The position numbers and the translations under genes were made by a program. The notes under the pieces were generated by a model, which saw nothing but the letters and a program-made list of their open reading frames with translations, searched no databases and was not told where the DNA came from. Of a stretch of DNA of 64,000 bases, positions 14,252-28,300 are shown piece after piece. Source of the stretch: Lingula anatina (Eukaryota > Brachiopoda > Lingulata > Lingulida > Lingulidae); assembly GCF_001039355.2 (NCBI RefSeq), contig NW_019775902.1:276461-340460 (forward strand), given 5' to 3'. Position 1 is the first letter of the stretch. Every line of letters begins with the position of its first letter.

Positions 14252-16163
14252 CCCAGGACTCTCACACTAAGAAGACTACGACTACCTACACTACAGCATA
14301 TTTTTGTTTCAGAAGAGGGCACACAATATCAAATATTTTGAGTTCAAAACTTAGTAAAAACAAAGTACTTATCAACTTTTTTTTTTGAAGTCAAACTAAA
14401 TCATTACCAGCAACATGCAGAGGAAATTCGGATGCCGACAAAGCTTTTTTTAAAATGTTCACACCTTGATGGCAATAATAAATGATTATCAGTGCATGAT
14501 TAGCAGTTCTGACAGGTGTTTTGGTTTTAATATATTTGTATATTTGGCCAAAAAGGGAGGAAACAGAAGCTTGTACATTAATCACTCATATTTCCACCTA
14601 ACCATCCAATTTCCTCATACCAACTTTAATGCCCCAGAAAACTGGGTGATAACAACCAAAAGACTTTTTGTTTTAAAATTAACTTCATACACATTTCATA
14701 TTTTCTTTTTATAGATTTATTACTTATCAAACTTAACATAAAAAGGTTTCAATGCATCATAATCAAATCCCATGCCATCCTCAACAAAAAGCAGTACATA
14801 ATTTCAGAGAAGTATTCAAGATTTGTTGTTTTTTTTTCTTTTCAAATTAAATGCCTTTTTTTTTCTCTTAGGATCATATCATGCAGGTTTTGTTTTCAAC
14901 CCCAAAAAACAATATTTTCATCAAATCATTATACGGATGACAAAAGATAATTCAGATAGATAGACCGTCATTAACCAAGACAGATAGGCAAAAAGACAGA
15001 CAGAGAGATATTATTTTGCAAATTGTCTTACGCTTTGGGCTAAATATGGTAGAGAAAGAGCTTATATCCAACATCACGTTTTTTCACCCAATCAGTGGTG
15101 CCCTGCACCTGTATGATCAGCTGTATCGCAGGTATGCCTGGAGTAATTACCCGTTTGCATGTAATCTGCTGCCAACTGACAGGTAATAAATCTGATGGAA
15201 CCTTTCTTACAGAACAGGAGGGGAGAAGGGGAGGGGGGGGGGGACTCAAACCAAAATCCGAGAGGGAAATGGGATAATCGAAGATCATGACAGATTACTC
15301 GACTGGTCCACTGAGGTAACAATCTACATAAAATTGGGTTCTGTGAAATTCATAATGACATCTTTGCTTTAATATTCCATTTATATAAAAAAAAACTATT
15401 TCCTTTCTTTAAATATCACCTAAATGACATAAATTGAGAAACAAAATGTACTTAAAACACAAAACAATGTTAAGTTCTGTGTTAAAAGGGTAATGCAGGA
15501 TCTGAAATTTCAGTACAAAATAATAGAAAGGGAAGTGAGTTTATCAGTGGTTAATTTCATCAGAAATGAAGTTAATGGTGTTTATCATTTCCATAATCAT
15601 AACACTGATATAACACTTAGCATGGTTTCCACATTAGCCACAGAGATAGACTCTGATATCTTAGGCAAACACTTTTACCTTACTCTCTCCAGAATAAAAA
15701 AATATTCGATTAGACAAATATTTTATCTTGTTCCCTTGGTGAAGAACACTTTAACTCACCTCAACTCCATCAACACCTTATTCTACATTCATGAATTTGT
15801 ATAACAATTCTACTTGTCTTGACATTGGACTTCACCTTGTCATTCAAAGTCAAACATCTTTAAAAAGTTATAAGTATTCATTTTCACAAGATTTATTTAC
15901 TTGGTATGTATTATTTCAGGTTGATTTATAATGGACAATATTATCAGTCCTGTAAATTGTTTTAGCTCAGTTTTACAGTTCCTGATAAAATAATGAGTCG
16001 GATGTCTATTTCAAACCCTATGTTTATTGTTATCAGGCCTCTTGTGGCTCAAAACTTTTTATCTTCTCTTCTAGTTTGAACTAACATAGGTCAAACAGTC
16101 CTGAGTCAGAAATAGACTGAGCTTGATAACTGAGTTTTATCTTGTTAAAACTCCCTACACAAA

Positions 16164-16374
16164 TAGAGACCACTGCCAGTGTCACTCATCAGGCCTTTCT
16201 CTTTAGATTTCACTAATCTGGACAATAACATGATAGAATTCAAATCGTTGGTCAGGCCAATGCCCAAAACTGATATCTTACTTTTTTAGATTAAAGTAAT
16301 TACTAGTCAATGCACAGATTCAGTTCAGCGTCTTAACCTGATTGCTTTCATGAATTAGTAAAAGAAAAAAGAGA
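16164..16374. repeat. Segment repeated across the N at 16375, first copy
   Basis: 211 bp repeated directly at 16376-16586 immediately after a single N. I noted one base difference (ctgatatctta against ctgatagctta). The arrangement looks like a contig join with unmerged overlap. Confidence 0.9.
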
Positions 16375-16375
16375 N

Positions 16376-16586
16376 TAGAGACCACTGCCAGTGTCACTCA
16401 TCAGGCCTTTCTCTTTAGATTTCACTAATCTGGACAATAACATGATAGAATTCAAATCGTTGGTCAGGCCAATGCCCAAAACTGATAGCTTACTTTTTTA
16501 GATTAAAGTAATTACTAGTCAATGCACAGATTCAGTTCAGCGTCTTAACCTGATTGCTTTCATGAATTAGTAAAAGAAAAAAGAGA
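16376..16586. repeat. Segment repeated across the N at 16375, second copy
   Basis: Second copy of the 211-bp segment. It then runs on into new sequence (gacaaaaagctgg), as expected if a second contig begins inside the end of the first. Confidence 0.9.
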
Positions 16587-16740
16587 GACAAAAAGCTGGT
16601 CAGACTGATAAGATCTAACACTTAAAACAACAGCTCCCAGACTGTATTGAAAACAGCTCCCAGGACTAATTCTGTGTTTTTCTGAGATCTATCTGATTTA
16701 GGGTCTTGTAGTACAGATGTGAAGACCCAAACCAGTCCAG

Positions 16741-16845
16741 CCCCCCACCCACCCACCCACCCCTACTCAAAAAAATAAAATTAAAATAATATAATAATAA
16801 AATGCAAATTAATAATAATAATTTTTATTATTATTATATTATACC
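16741..16845. repeat. (CCCA)n tract and AT-rich hairpin
   Basis: A CCCA/CCAC run (16741-16762) is followed by an ATA/AAT-rich stretch. Its halves (aataatataataataa and ttattattattatattat) are inverted copies and could form a hairpin. Confidence 0.6.
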
Positions 16846-19718
16846 ACAAAGAAGAGTATCCCTTTCTTCACCAATTTTCCATCTAGGTTAGAAGAAAATA
16901 TTTCGGTTTTGAAAAAGAAAGGGTGAGATATCTTGCTTGCTTTTTTATCCTACAGACGATACATGTTTTAAAAAGGTACAGCTCTTATATATATCAGACC
17001 TACATGAAATCTGTTAATATAAAACCTGGGCGTTTTACTTGAAACCTTCCCTAAGTTCCATGGCCCTATAGCTCTCACATTACAACCATCTGTATGTGTG
17101 TGAAAAATGAGAGAGGTTTGATTTCACGGCACACGTGTTAGTAGATATATCCCCCTTGGAAATGAAAACATGGTTTGTTCAGGTGCTGCAGCAGTTGTTT
17201 TTAGACTTTCTGGAGTGGAATGAGAATAAGTGCTCGTCTGCAGAAGATATTCTTTCCGTGCATTATTTGCATTCAGTGATCAGGGTCTTCTATAGGACAC
17301 ACCAAATCTTGTTGAGAGATCTTCCCATATTGATAGCTTCCTACATTGATCTGTCCACCCCAGTCGTATACTTTTACAATATAGAACTGATGAATTTGGT
17401 GGCCGTTTAGGTAGTTCTGACAAAAGGGGGTATATCTTTTTGAAAGAAACATGGAAGACTTCATTTCAGCTTTGACAGAAAAACTTTGTTTGCCATGTGG
17501 AAGTCTATGGCTCAGGTGTGGATTCTTCATATTGTAATATAACCCTTTCACCTCTTCTCCTTGTTTTTCCCAAACAGTTATTTTCTATGGACACATTAAG
17601 CTCTAGTTGGTTTGATTAAATCACCATAGGAAATGCAAAAGGTGTGTTTAAACTGTTAACAGATTTGTACCATCAGTGGAAACGTGTAGCATTATCCAAA
17701 AATCCAATTCAACAACATTAAATTCTGATGGTCTTTAGGTGTTAAATGTCAAAAAATGACGTTTGAACATAAAAGGAACAATATTAGTCAGTGATTTTTT
17801 TATGTGAGCACAAACATTTGATAGCACAAACTGGGTGTGGAATATGTGAAAGCCTGAGCAAACAAGATTTATTCAAATCTCATCTCGATTAACTTTTCAA
17901 TATTTGCCAAGCTGCTTCTTCTCACGTCCATATGCATAACATTAGAATACTAAATCAATTTCAAGCCATGCATTTCCCCTCTCATTCCCCTGGCCCCATA
18001 CAATTATCATTACAAATTGACTCAGTTACCACTGATTATAGCAGTCAAATGTTTTCTAAACGACTCATTACTTCTCTACTTTTCATCCTCCTCGGATTTT
18101 CATAAAACCCACCTTTTGTCCATTTTTATATCACTATATTACTCCCCTCCCTTCTCAGAATCCATTCAAGTCAACCAGGAAAATAAGAATGAAAAAAGGG
18201 ATTTAAAACACTTCCTTTATTGGCAACTTTCTGGTGTGCCATGCTGCACCTATACTGCTCCATACAATTGTTGGTAACTGCCATTCCTTCTTTGATGTAA
18301 ATTTAATTAGCATTTCTATGTGCTAATGGCCTTTGGTTTTTCCATAAATTGGCTACGAGTACTCGGTGACATCAACAAATCACCCATTCAACAACAACTG
18401 CAGCTGATCATAATGACACAAATACCGCGACTGCAGTGTGCAATTTTCACAGCACTTTTTTCTTTCCAATATTTCGAGTCAACAGAAGTCTCAGAATAAC
18501 AATCATGGTACACGCTCAATGTACGTAAGTTATTCACATGTAATAGTATTGATGCATTAATTACAGCACAAACTGTGATTTGATAGATACAGTGGACAAT
18601 GGGGACCCAGTGAATCAATAAACTGCCAGTATGCTTTTCAAACACACACGACACAATGGTACACTAACAACTGGGTAACTCGCCATTATACGGGTGAATA
18701 ACTCTGAATAGCTGACACCCAAAGTCATAATTCCGGGGTGCTGATCCTTTCTGGCTGGAGGCACACAGCCACGTGCCCTGTGAAGTGGAGCGAACTGAAT
18801 GATCCCTTAATTGTCTCATCTCCCAATCCACATACCTGGCCAGCGGTTCCATTTTCTTCCTTGTTTTTTTTTTTTTAAATCCACAATTGAGATTGACAAG
18901 ATTTTGATGGAGAACTGTTATTCACGCCAGGCAGCACATATTCAAGTCCTTTGAATGAGATGTCACGCTGAATCATAAATCCACTTTGCTTGTTTGTTTG
19001 TTTTTTTTTTCTTTTTTTTATATATCTTTTTTTCTTGTTGAATTTTTGAGAACCAAAGATGTCATAACAAGACCTGTACTTCTTAAAAACTTGAAAAAAA
19101 AAATAACATGCCCGCTCTAAAAGTGCTAATGGTAAATGTTCAGGTGTGCAAAGGCAGGGTTCAACTGCAAGCATGCCTAACGTACGTAAGTATATATGGT
19201 ACGGCAAAAATCATCAAATCCTATTCATCAATATAGGTTGGGTAAGATTTGTGTAGAGAGTATATATACCAATCAAACGACGCAGGAAACCAAGATTGAA
19301 TAATGAACATATGCAGCCACGGGGTTAGATATAGCGCAGGATTGGTAGGGGATATAGCCCACGGAGGATTGAGGGAGGGTGTAGTAAATACAAAATACCG
19401 GCATAAATTATTGATAAAATACAGTGGTAAAAACAGCGTGTGGCGAGTTGCGCCAGGCGAAAAATGTGCATGCAGGCTACCGCTTAAATATCATTGGAGC
19501 AGTTGGCAGGGATATGATATACAGTAACAGACCGCCGCGGCATCTTTTTCCACATAGCGCTAAAACTACTTCTGTCGAGCGCGCCGCTGTCTGTCAATGT
19601 ACTCACTGTAAATGAATTTGATAAGAAAAATATCCGGCTCAACTAGACACCAACCACATCGACGACGGGTTAAAATAAATTCACTAAGCATGTTAGGAAA
19701 GTAAAACAGTTAACATAC

Positions 19719-19944
19719 CTGGCGGGTGTAGAAAAGGTTGGGTATCTGGTGAGAAGGATAGGGAGCAACAGCACATGGGTTCCGTGAAATATACAAGCAA
19801 GGCATGAATAGCTGAGAAAAGTAGTCGTGAGCGGGGCAATCCACGCACCGCACGTTGGTCTCCTACGCTAATCCTTCTTCGTAAAATAGTCCGACTCAGA
19901 TGAGATATGCCATCATATATACTTAACACTGCTCTCAACGACAT
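19719..19944 (-). CDS. Possible divergent first exon, product unknown
   Basis: Reading minus from ATG at 19944 gives about 75 codons open to a strong donor (CCAG|gtatgt at 19719/19718). The N-terminus is rich in Arg and hydrophobic residues with few acids (LSRTILRRRISVGDQR), which would suit a mitochondrial targeting sequence, though the stretch could equally be a 5' UTR or a non-coding RNA. It lies head to head with MOCOS, with 171 bp between the two start codons, in locally CpG-richer sequence. No downstream exon was securely found and I do not recognise the protein. Confidence 0.3.
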
Positions 19945-20115
19945 TTTTCATGTATCCTTTACTTATTTTACTTGGAAATATTTGTAGTAAGTCTTTTAAT
20001 TAGGGCAGTATTACATATAGTCCCTTTAATGCGGATTAATTTAAAACAGGTGCGATGACGTATCTTTATAGGTCAAAGTTCAAGCAGCCATGTGACGAAT
20101 AGTGACCTTTTCAAC
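19945..20115. promoter_or_regulatory. MOCOS 5' region, probable shared promoter
   Basis: Sequence between the MOCOS start codon (20116, context tcaacATGg) and the opposed candidate exon. There is no clear TATA box at the usual distance. If the minus exon is real this is a bidirectional promoter; otherwise it is simply the MOCOS promoter and 5' UTR. Confidence 0.4.
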
Positions 20116-22221
20116 ATGGTGGAGCTGAAAGAGGAATTGCGGTTTTTAGAGGAAAATAAATGGCTCCACGGTTACAATAGAGCGATTGATGAAGTTGTTG
20201 CTAAAGAATTTGACAGGCTGGGAGGTTTGTTGATGCTTATGTGCCTAAAACTAAAATATTTTTGAATGAACATCCATAAAAATCGGTAGATATGCAGCGT
20301 CATTGCCTCTGTTTACATTTGTCTATTTATAAATAAATACTTCAAATAATTTAATCTGTTTGTATTCGGTCTTCCAAGCTATCGCCAAATTTCAGGCTTT
20401 ATTCCCTTGCTCACCACTAAGCTGTCCTTGTTAACACCGTAGGGCTTGTATACATAGAGTTCAGTACTAGTAAGGTCCAAGTCAGATACTGGCATTTGTA
20501 GGGAGTGTGATGTCCACTGACAGGGTGGGGGAGCACTTGGACTTGTGACCATATGTGTAAGAAATATATCAAATGTATTGTTTTCAGCTATGCATCATCA
20601 GTCTGAATATTATCCAAAACTAGGTCTTCCTACATTGGTAGATCTTGGATTTTACTTGAGTAAAAAACATGGTGTTTCTCTTTGTGCTATAGGTGCAAAA
20701 TGTGACTGATATTCAGTTATGGAGGAGAGGAGCCTAAGGTGTAGTGTACAAGTATGTACATTGTCTATGTGTATAGTTCATAGTATTACTTAATCCATGC
20801 ATTAGCACCCCTATTTGTGTTTTCTGATATATACTAATGTGTTAACGCACAAAAGGTGTAAAGTGATGACCAGTTTGCACATCCACAGTGATGTAGAAGG
20901 TCTCAAACCATCAAGTTATCTCTCATCTCCTCAACCCCCTAAAAAGTTAACCAGTTTTCCCATTGACAGAGCCATCAGTAAGGTAAGATTCATCATTATG
21001 TCTATTAGTTAGGCTGTCGTGAAATTAAAAACCTCCAATTGAGAACCAAAAAGGTACTTCTGAAAGCGTGAGGTAGGTTAAGTAATGATCCAATACTTTT
21101 CCCATCAGAAAGCAACCTAGTGCACAGAATCATGTACAATAGAAGTTGCATGACCAGCATGATTGTTTGAGAGTTTGTTTCTGGTGAGAATCAATTTCTA
21201 ATGAATTTCTTGTCTGTACGTCACCGCCATGTATTATTTTACAACGATCAACCTGGTAAACAGGGACAAACAGGGTGCAAATAGGCAGTAGACAAAGAAA
21301 CTACTATGAAAGTGTAAAATTTTATATTGCAAGATTAAATGTTATAAATTGACAGTGTAACAGAGCCCAAAGTAATTGTAAATTGTAGCAAAAAATGCTG
21401 ATTGCATTTAGAAAATGTTTCAACCTGCTTTAGACTCTAAACAGTGAAAAAAAAAGCCAACTGAATAAAAGAAGTATACTGCACACGTACAGGTATAGGC
21501 CTGTCATGATAAGTCTAGCTAGTAAGCCTACAGTACACGTGGCCTATACCCAAGGGATCTCCTTGAAATTAGAATTTTGACCAGCTGAATCATACTTCTT
21601 AACCATGCCAAGTGGTACTGTTAGCCCTTGAAAACAAAGATTTTTGGGCCCACAAGAAGGCCCCAAACCCCACTTCAAGGGGATAAAGGTCACCTTTGCA
21701 TTTGAGGCCTATCATTCCTAAAAAACCAGACCCTCTCTTCAAATAATCCTGGATCATCCCCTGCAAACCTGTTGGTCATTCTTGTAGTGATTGTAAGTTT
21801 CTTCTTGATGTCTTAAATATCCCTTTTGCTTTTTGTGTCAGCACTAAAAATTTGGAATTTTTTGATGAAGAAATATCTTTGTTACAATAAAATGTCTATG
21901 TTACCGTGCTGTATCTAGTTACTGTTAACAGTGTGTCTACTCCATTTTTTGGAGACTATGGTGACAGCAGGGTTTATTGGCAGTGTTGCTTAAAATAACC
22001 GATCCCGTTTTAGTCATTCACCTTAAACTAAATAAAGATTTTCTGCTAAAATGCCATGTAGTTCATTTAGACTTGTTAGCAGTAGAACACCCAAAAATTA
22101 AGAAGACAGTATTAAAAAGACAAAAAAGTTCATAAATTCATAAGCTAAGCAATCTTACTTGTTTGAGTTCTGCTTGGATCCCCTGTCGATGTAAAGTCAG
22201 CTGCTGATGTAGAGCCACATT

Positions 22222-22263
<42 letters not shown>

Positions 22264-23702
22264 AGTCAACCTGAGTTTCTTCTAATCTTTATTGATATAT
22301 GAGCTGGCAATATGGTGTCAATGAAATACATGTACCATTTAACTAACATCATGTGTTGATGTTATGATGAACAAATAATATTCATAATTTCAACTGCACA
22401 GCTCGCTTTCAACATTCAGAGAGAAATTGTGATTTTTAAATGTTCATAAGCCAAAGATTACCATAATTATTTCTTTTGATGTGCATTTTTTAAAATGTCC
22501 ATTAAGAAACTTTTCTGTTTTGATTTCAGTTGCCTTTGGACAACCCATACTTTATTGCTGTCTCACTTTTTGTACAAACATTTCCATTAACCTCACTTTT
22601 CATTCTGCACAGCTGGCAGCATTACAGTTTTATTAGAAAACTGCAGGTGGAGTTTGATATTTTTGTACAGGAAGTTTAGATTCAATGTTAACACTTATTA
22701 GCAAAGTTTAGGTTACATGCTATGTGTGCAAATTGATATTTTATTAAGTTACCGGAACTGTTTCTCCCAGGTCTGGTTTAAGTCATCTGCAAAAGTGAGA
22801 AATATACAATCAATACTTATTACTTTTGAGTAGTTATGTGGATAGAGACTGGCAAATTTCATTGTTAATGGTAAAATTTAGAACTCATAAATAGATGTAT
22901 AGATCATGATTTTCTCAATGGTTTTGGGTAGGGTATACCTTGGTAATTAATGGAAAACTGTGGAGATTTGCAGGATAATTTTTCTTTTTGAATGTCTAGC
23001 AAAGTTTTTTTATAGAAATGTCTTTGGCCCGATTCAGAATAGGGGACTACTAGTAACTAGTCCGAGGGCACAATATGGCGACCCACTACAAAGCTTGCCA
23101 GCTAATAGATACTAAATGTATATATCCCGTGGGGTAGTATACAAGTGGATCGGCCATATTTGACCCTCAGACTAGTTTAACCCCTATGCTGAATGGGGCT
23201 TTTTAGTTTAATGTTTCATGTGCCCCTTGAAGTACTCAAGTTTTCCAGGCTGTGCATATTCTATGTCACTTTAAAAAAACATATAAAAATGTTGTTTCAC
23301 CCTGGTGTGATATATATATATATATATATATTTTATTTAGAGATACTTCTTATGTGAGCCGGAGAGTTTTCAAAGTTTCTAAAATGTGTTTAACTGGAAA
23401 ATTTCAGGAGAAGCAGGGGGGAGGGGGGTTATCTTTGCTTGTTCTAGATTCTGATGTTATTTTTGTGAATTTTTTCAGACACAGTATATTTGGACCATGC
23501 TGGGGCCACCCTGTATTCCAAACAGCAGATAGAGAACTTCCATAAAGACTTGCTACACGGGGTGTATGGCAACCCTCATAGCAGGAATGCAAGTAGCTGC
23601 TTGACAAGTGACACCATCGAGCAAGTGAGATATAGGTATAGATTCCTGGTGTGATCATGCAACTGCACATGCCTGTGCTCACGGGCACGCACACGCACAC
23701 GC

Positions 23703-23733
<31 letters not shown>

Positions 23734-23774
23734 TCTGTATTGGAGATACTTAAACTGATCCTGGTACCCCCTCC

Positions 23775-23850
<76 letters not shown>

Positions 23851-25321
23851 TAAAAATGAAATCAGTTTAGTGCTGGGTAAAACTACTAGAATTCTCTACA
23901 GTAGAACACATGGCACTGAAAAGAGTGTCATTCTAATTTGTCTAATGGATGGAAGTTATCATTGTAATGGTGGATCCTCATACTTCACACTACTCTACAT
24001 ATTATGATGTCTGTCAGGCGATTTCTGTCACCTTCATCTGCACTTGGAGGTGCGTCATGTCAGCCACTGGCTGGACACTTTTGATGGCTCTATTTGTCAA
24101 GACAATATTTTGAACAAAAGAAGTTTAAGATTTGAGATTTCGAGATCATAAGCCCTTAGGACTATATTTCATTGACCTAAAAAGTTTAGTAGGTTTGTGG
24201 ATGAAATATGTCCTCAGATGATAAAATAGATTACAAGGGATTTGACTACCTGGGCTGGTTGCTTTCTTTCTTGATCTTATCAAGGAGGGACCCCTTTTCT
24301 AAACTGTCACTTGAAAGACTGGTGGTTGCTTGTGCACATATAGAATAGGCAGTGGTATCATGAGGGGTCATTCTTTCTTTGTTTTTGGACAGTTTTAATT
24401 TGGACCATTTAAGTTCCACAATAAGAAAGTTTTCATTTTAGTGAAAGAGCTGGTTGAGCAGTCTCTCTTAGTACTAGTGTCCTATCCCTATTTGGCCAAT
24501 TTTTGGTACAGTTACAATTGATGCAGAGGTTTCTAATGAACCCAAAAGAAAGAAAAAAGACTATGAAGCCCTTAACAGTATGTTTTTGTATATTCAGTAT
24601 TGCCAAAAGTCCATAATTCACACTCATTTTATTTCAACAGTTTATGTTATAGGAGGGAGGGTGATAAAAAAGAAAAAAAAGAAACATTTCCTCTTTCCCT
24701 GCATTCTTAGTGGCCAAGTTGAAGTTGTCCTGACCTAGACAGACCCTAAAGAGTCTGCACTGAGGACAGGATTACAAATTGTTCAGCTCAGACAACAAAC
24801 CTTTTGTAATCAATTTTGCCGTCTGCCAACACTCCTGAGCTACAAAGCAGGCTTCTCTTTATAACTCATTCAAACATATCCCCGTAAGTAAGAAAAATGC
24901 CTTGTTCTTCAATCTCAACACTTCTTTTCAGAAAAGAGTTCTAAATATATACTTGACAAATTCAGCCATCAAAGCTGTCCAGCCATGCACTGCTCTGATA
25001 TGTTGGGTTTTCAACAAAAGACCTAAAAAAGGGGGCACAATTCTTTACCAAAATAGTAGGGAACTGTTTTGCATGAGGTATTAACTGCTGTTTTGATTGA
25101 CCTTACACCAAATCTGTCTCATAGAAATGTACAACAAAATATATATTGCAGTCGCATTTAAGTGTAAACTTGCAGGTTGTACTTATTCAAGGGATAACAA
25201 CTGTTCATTTTGGCCAAAAAATGGGGTTTTCTTTTGGTAAATGTTAATTTCCACATACTGACCAATGGTTGATGAATCTTTTCTGACATTCAAAGTTATG
25301 GCCCCTCTTTCTCTCTCCCCC

Positions 25322-25381
<60 letters not shown>

Positions 25382-28300
25382 TGTGTGTGCGTATGTATGT
25401 TTGTGATATGATAATCTTTAGTTAGCAAGTGGTCAGACTTCAATCAGATATTTTGTTCACTCGGGTATCAGTTGAAGAAATCTGTGTCTCTATTCAAGGT
25501 GATAGTATCAAATGTGTACAAAGTGTCAGTAATGAAAAGAAACATTTTACCTGCTTAGTGCTTCACGGTATGTGTAGTTTCACTGACAGTTGCACTTTGT
25601 CACTCAGCACGTACTAGCAGGTACAATATATTATAACAGGTTCTATCTCTATTCTTTGTTTCGAAAAAAACAAAGCCTGTGTTTGTTATACAACAAAGAC
25701 TACTTATTGTATAACATACATCTAAAATGGAATGCTATTTTTTCTTGCCCTGCTTTAACTTGGGTGCAGTGTTAATCCTTGGCATTTTAACACTAAAGTT
25801 CATTTTGTGGTAGCTAAATCTATTGCAAACTATATGGAAAGTTAGGTAATTGTGTCATTATGAATGGGGATCACTAGAGGTAACCCAGTCTCATGACTTA
25901 TATAGTTTAAAATCAAGCGAGATTTTGTTGAATTTGGAGGAGAGTGGGGTCAAATATAATTTGGTAAACTGGCTAGTGCAGTGCAACAATGACTAAGAGA
26001 TGGGGAATTTTTTCAACATACATTTTTCTGGTTGTTTTTCTCTTATGTTCACAACCCTATGAATTTATGATATTTGTAGAGTGTCACCTTTGCATTGCTT
26101 TATAAGACATACATTTCAAAGCGTATACAGCTTCAACCTCATCACTACAATGTAGCTCTCACTTCACGCAAATTGAGAAAAGCCTGTCTGTTGACACAAT
26201 AATTATTAATTGGTGTCTGTGATTAATATTGGTAGTGTGTTTTGCACAAGATGGCACCACAATATGTAGCTTCTGAGAGTTCCATACATAAGTTACTGAG
26301 ATTGGAAGTAGACATGGTCATACAGTTATCCTGTGAAACCCTCAACTTGCTATCTGGTCAGCTAGTGATGTCATTCTATTCAGTTTGTTACCGGTTTGCG
26401 TGAATCCTCACAATCATTAGTGGTGCTGTTGTTAACAATTTTTGGTATTTTTGTACAGTTTAATTTTCTTTAAAACACCAATTTTTGAGGGTGTTTTTTT
26501 GTGATTTTTTAACTATTAAGAATACAACTTCAAATTACCAACAGTTTATTTATATAGCTTATGCATATTTTCAAATGACGGCCAGCATATTTTCCTTGTC
26601 ACACTAAAGCTTTATTAATGTATTTTCAGAGTTTTGGATTTTTTCAACACCAATTCCAATGAATACAGCGTGATTTTCACACCTGGCTGCACAGCTGCAC
26701 TCAAACTACTCAGCGAAACGTTTGATTTTACAAATGGCGTCTGCCAGGCTACCGTATCAAGTCGATGCCAGTCAAGCGCAGCAGGCATCAAGAAGCCTAA
26801 TGCTGGCCAACCTGCGTCTGAGAGGAGATTTCCTGAAAACATGAAGAATACCAAGCTTCACATAGTAAGGGAGGATGCATCACCATGGCAACACAGGGCT
26901 TCTGGTCTGACAGAAGTACCAAGTTTATTGAGGCCTCATGAAGATAGAGGTCAAGATGGAGATACCAACATTTTCTTGACAGACGACCTCCAAGATTCTC
27001 AACAGGATATGACCAATCAAAAAGCCTCTCTGGTCAAGAGCGGGATTGTAAAGAAGCCGTCTGTTTGCGCTGGTTATACTTGTTCTCAGCATGTTCAAAG
27101 TGATGGCTGTAATACCTCTGGCGCCAGTGATGAATTACGCAGTGATGACAAGACCATATCAAAGCCGAAAGAGGGCCCTACGCACAGGTGTGAGATAGCA
27201 AGCACCATCTCCACTACAGATCAGAGTTATAACAGGAAACTTGAATTATCTGATTTGATTTACTCAGGNTTGTGTCATTATGAATGGGGATCACTAGAGG
27301 TAACCCAGTCTCATGACTTATATAGTTTAAAATCAAGCGAGATTTTGTTGAATTTGGAGGAGAGTGGGGTCAAATATAATTTGGTAAACTGGCTAGTGCA
27401 GTGCAACAATGACTAAGAGATGGGGAATTTTTTCAACATACATTTTTCTGGTTGTTTTTCTCTTATGTTCACAACCCTATGAATTTATGATATTTGTAGA
27501 GTGTCACCTTTGCATTGCTTTATAAGACATACATTTCAAAGCGTATACAGCTTCAACCTCATCACTACAATGTAGCTCTCACTTCACGCAAATTGAGAAA
27601 AGCCTGTCTGTTGACACAATAATTATTAATTGGTGTCTGTGATTAATATTGGTAGTGTGTTTTGCACAAGATGGCACCACAATATGTAGCTTCTGAGAGT
27701 TCCATACATAAGTTACTGAGATTGGAAGTAGACATGGTCATACAGTTATCCTGTGAAACCCTCAACTTGCTATCTGGTCAGCTAGTGATGTCATTCTATT
27801 CAGTTTGTTACCGGTTTGCGTGAATCCTCACAATCATTAGTGGTGCTGTTGTTAACAATTTTTGGTATTTTTGTACAGTTTAATTTTCTTTAAAACACCA
27901 ATTTTTGAGGGTGTTTTTTTGTGATTTTTTAACTATTAAGAATACAACTTCAAATTACCAACAGTTTATTTATATAGCTTATGCATATTTTCAAATGACG
28001 GCCAGCATATTTTCCTTGTCACACTAAAGCTTTATTAATGTATTTTCAGAGTTTTGGATTTTTTCAACACCAATTCCAATGAATACAGCGTGATTTTCAC
28101 ACCTGGCTGCACAGCTGCACTCAAACTACTCAGCGAAACGTTTGATTTTACAAATGGCGTCTGCCAGGCTACCGTATCAAGTCGATGCCAGTCAAGCGCA
28201 GCAGGCATCAAGAAGCCTAATGCTGGCCAACCTGCGTCTGAGAGGAGATTTCCTGAAAACATGAAGAATACCAAGCTTCACATAGTAAGGGAGGATGCAT

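Larger units (their letters stand above)
10640..19718. other. Non-coding stretch, weak exon candidates only
   Basis: Mostly AT-rich non-coding sequence with one duplicated segment around an N. Minus-strand open stretches at about 10,958-11,107 (acceptor ...cag, reads ATISLNVEFILDDAVREDVL...) and 13,255-13,503 (hydrophobic start MPHRVSLFVTLILFALIW) are the only ones with protein-like character. I could not link them into a gene. The 10.96-11.1 kb stretch is phase-compatible with the candidate exon at 19.7 kb, a one-in-three coincidence. Confidence 0.35.

Noticed and set aside
26634-27416. A 260-codon open frame spanning the N
   Set aside because: It is MOCOS exon 3 running through the N into repeated intron sequence; not a separate gene.
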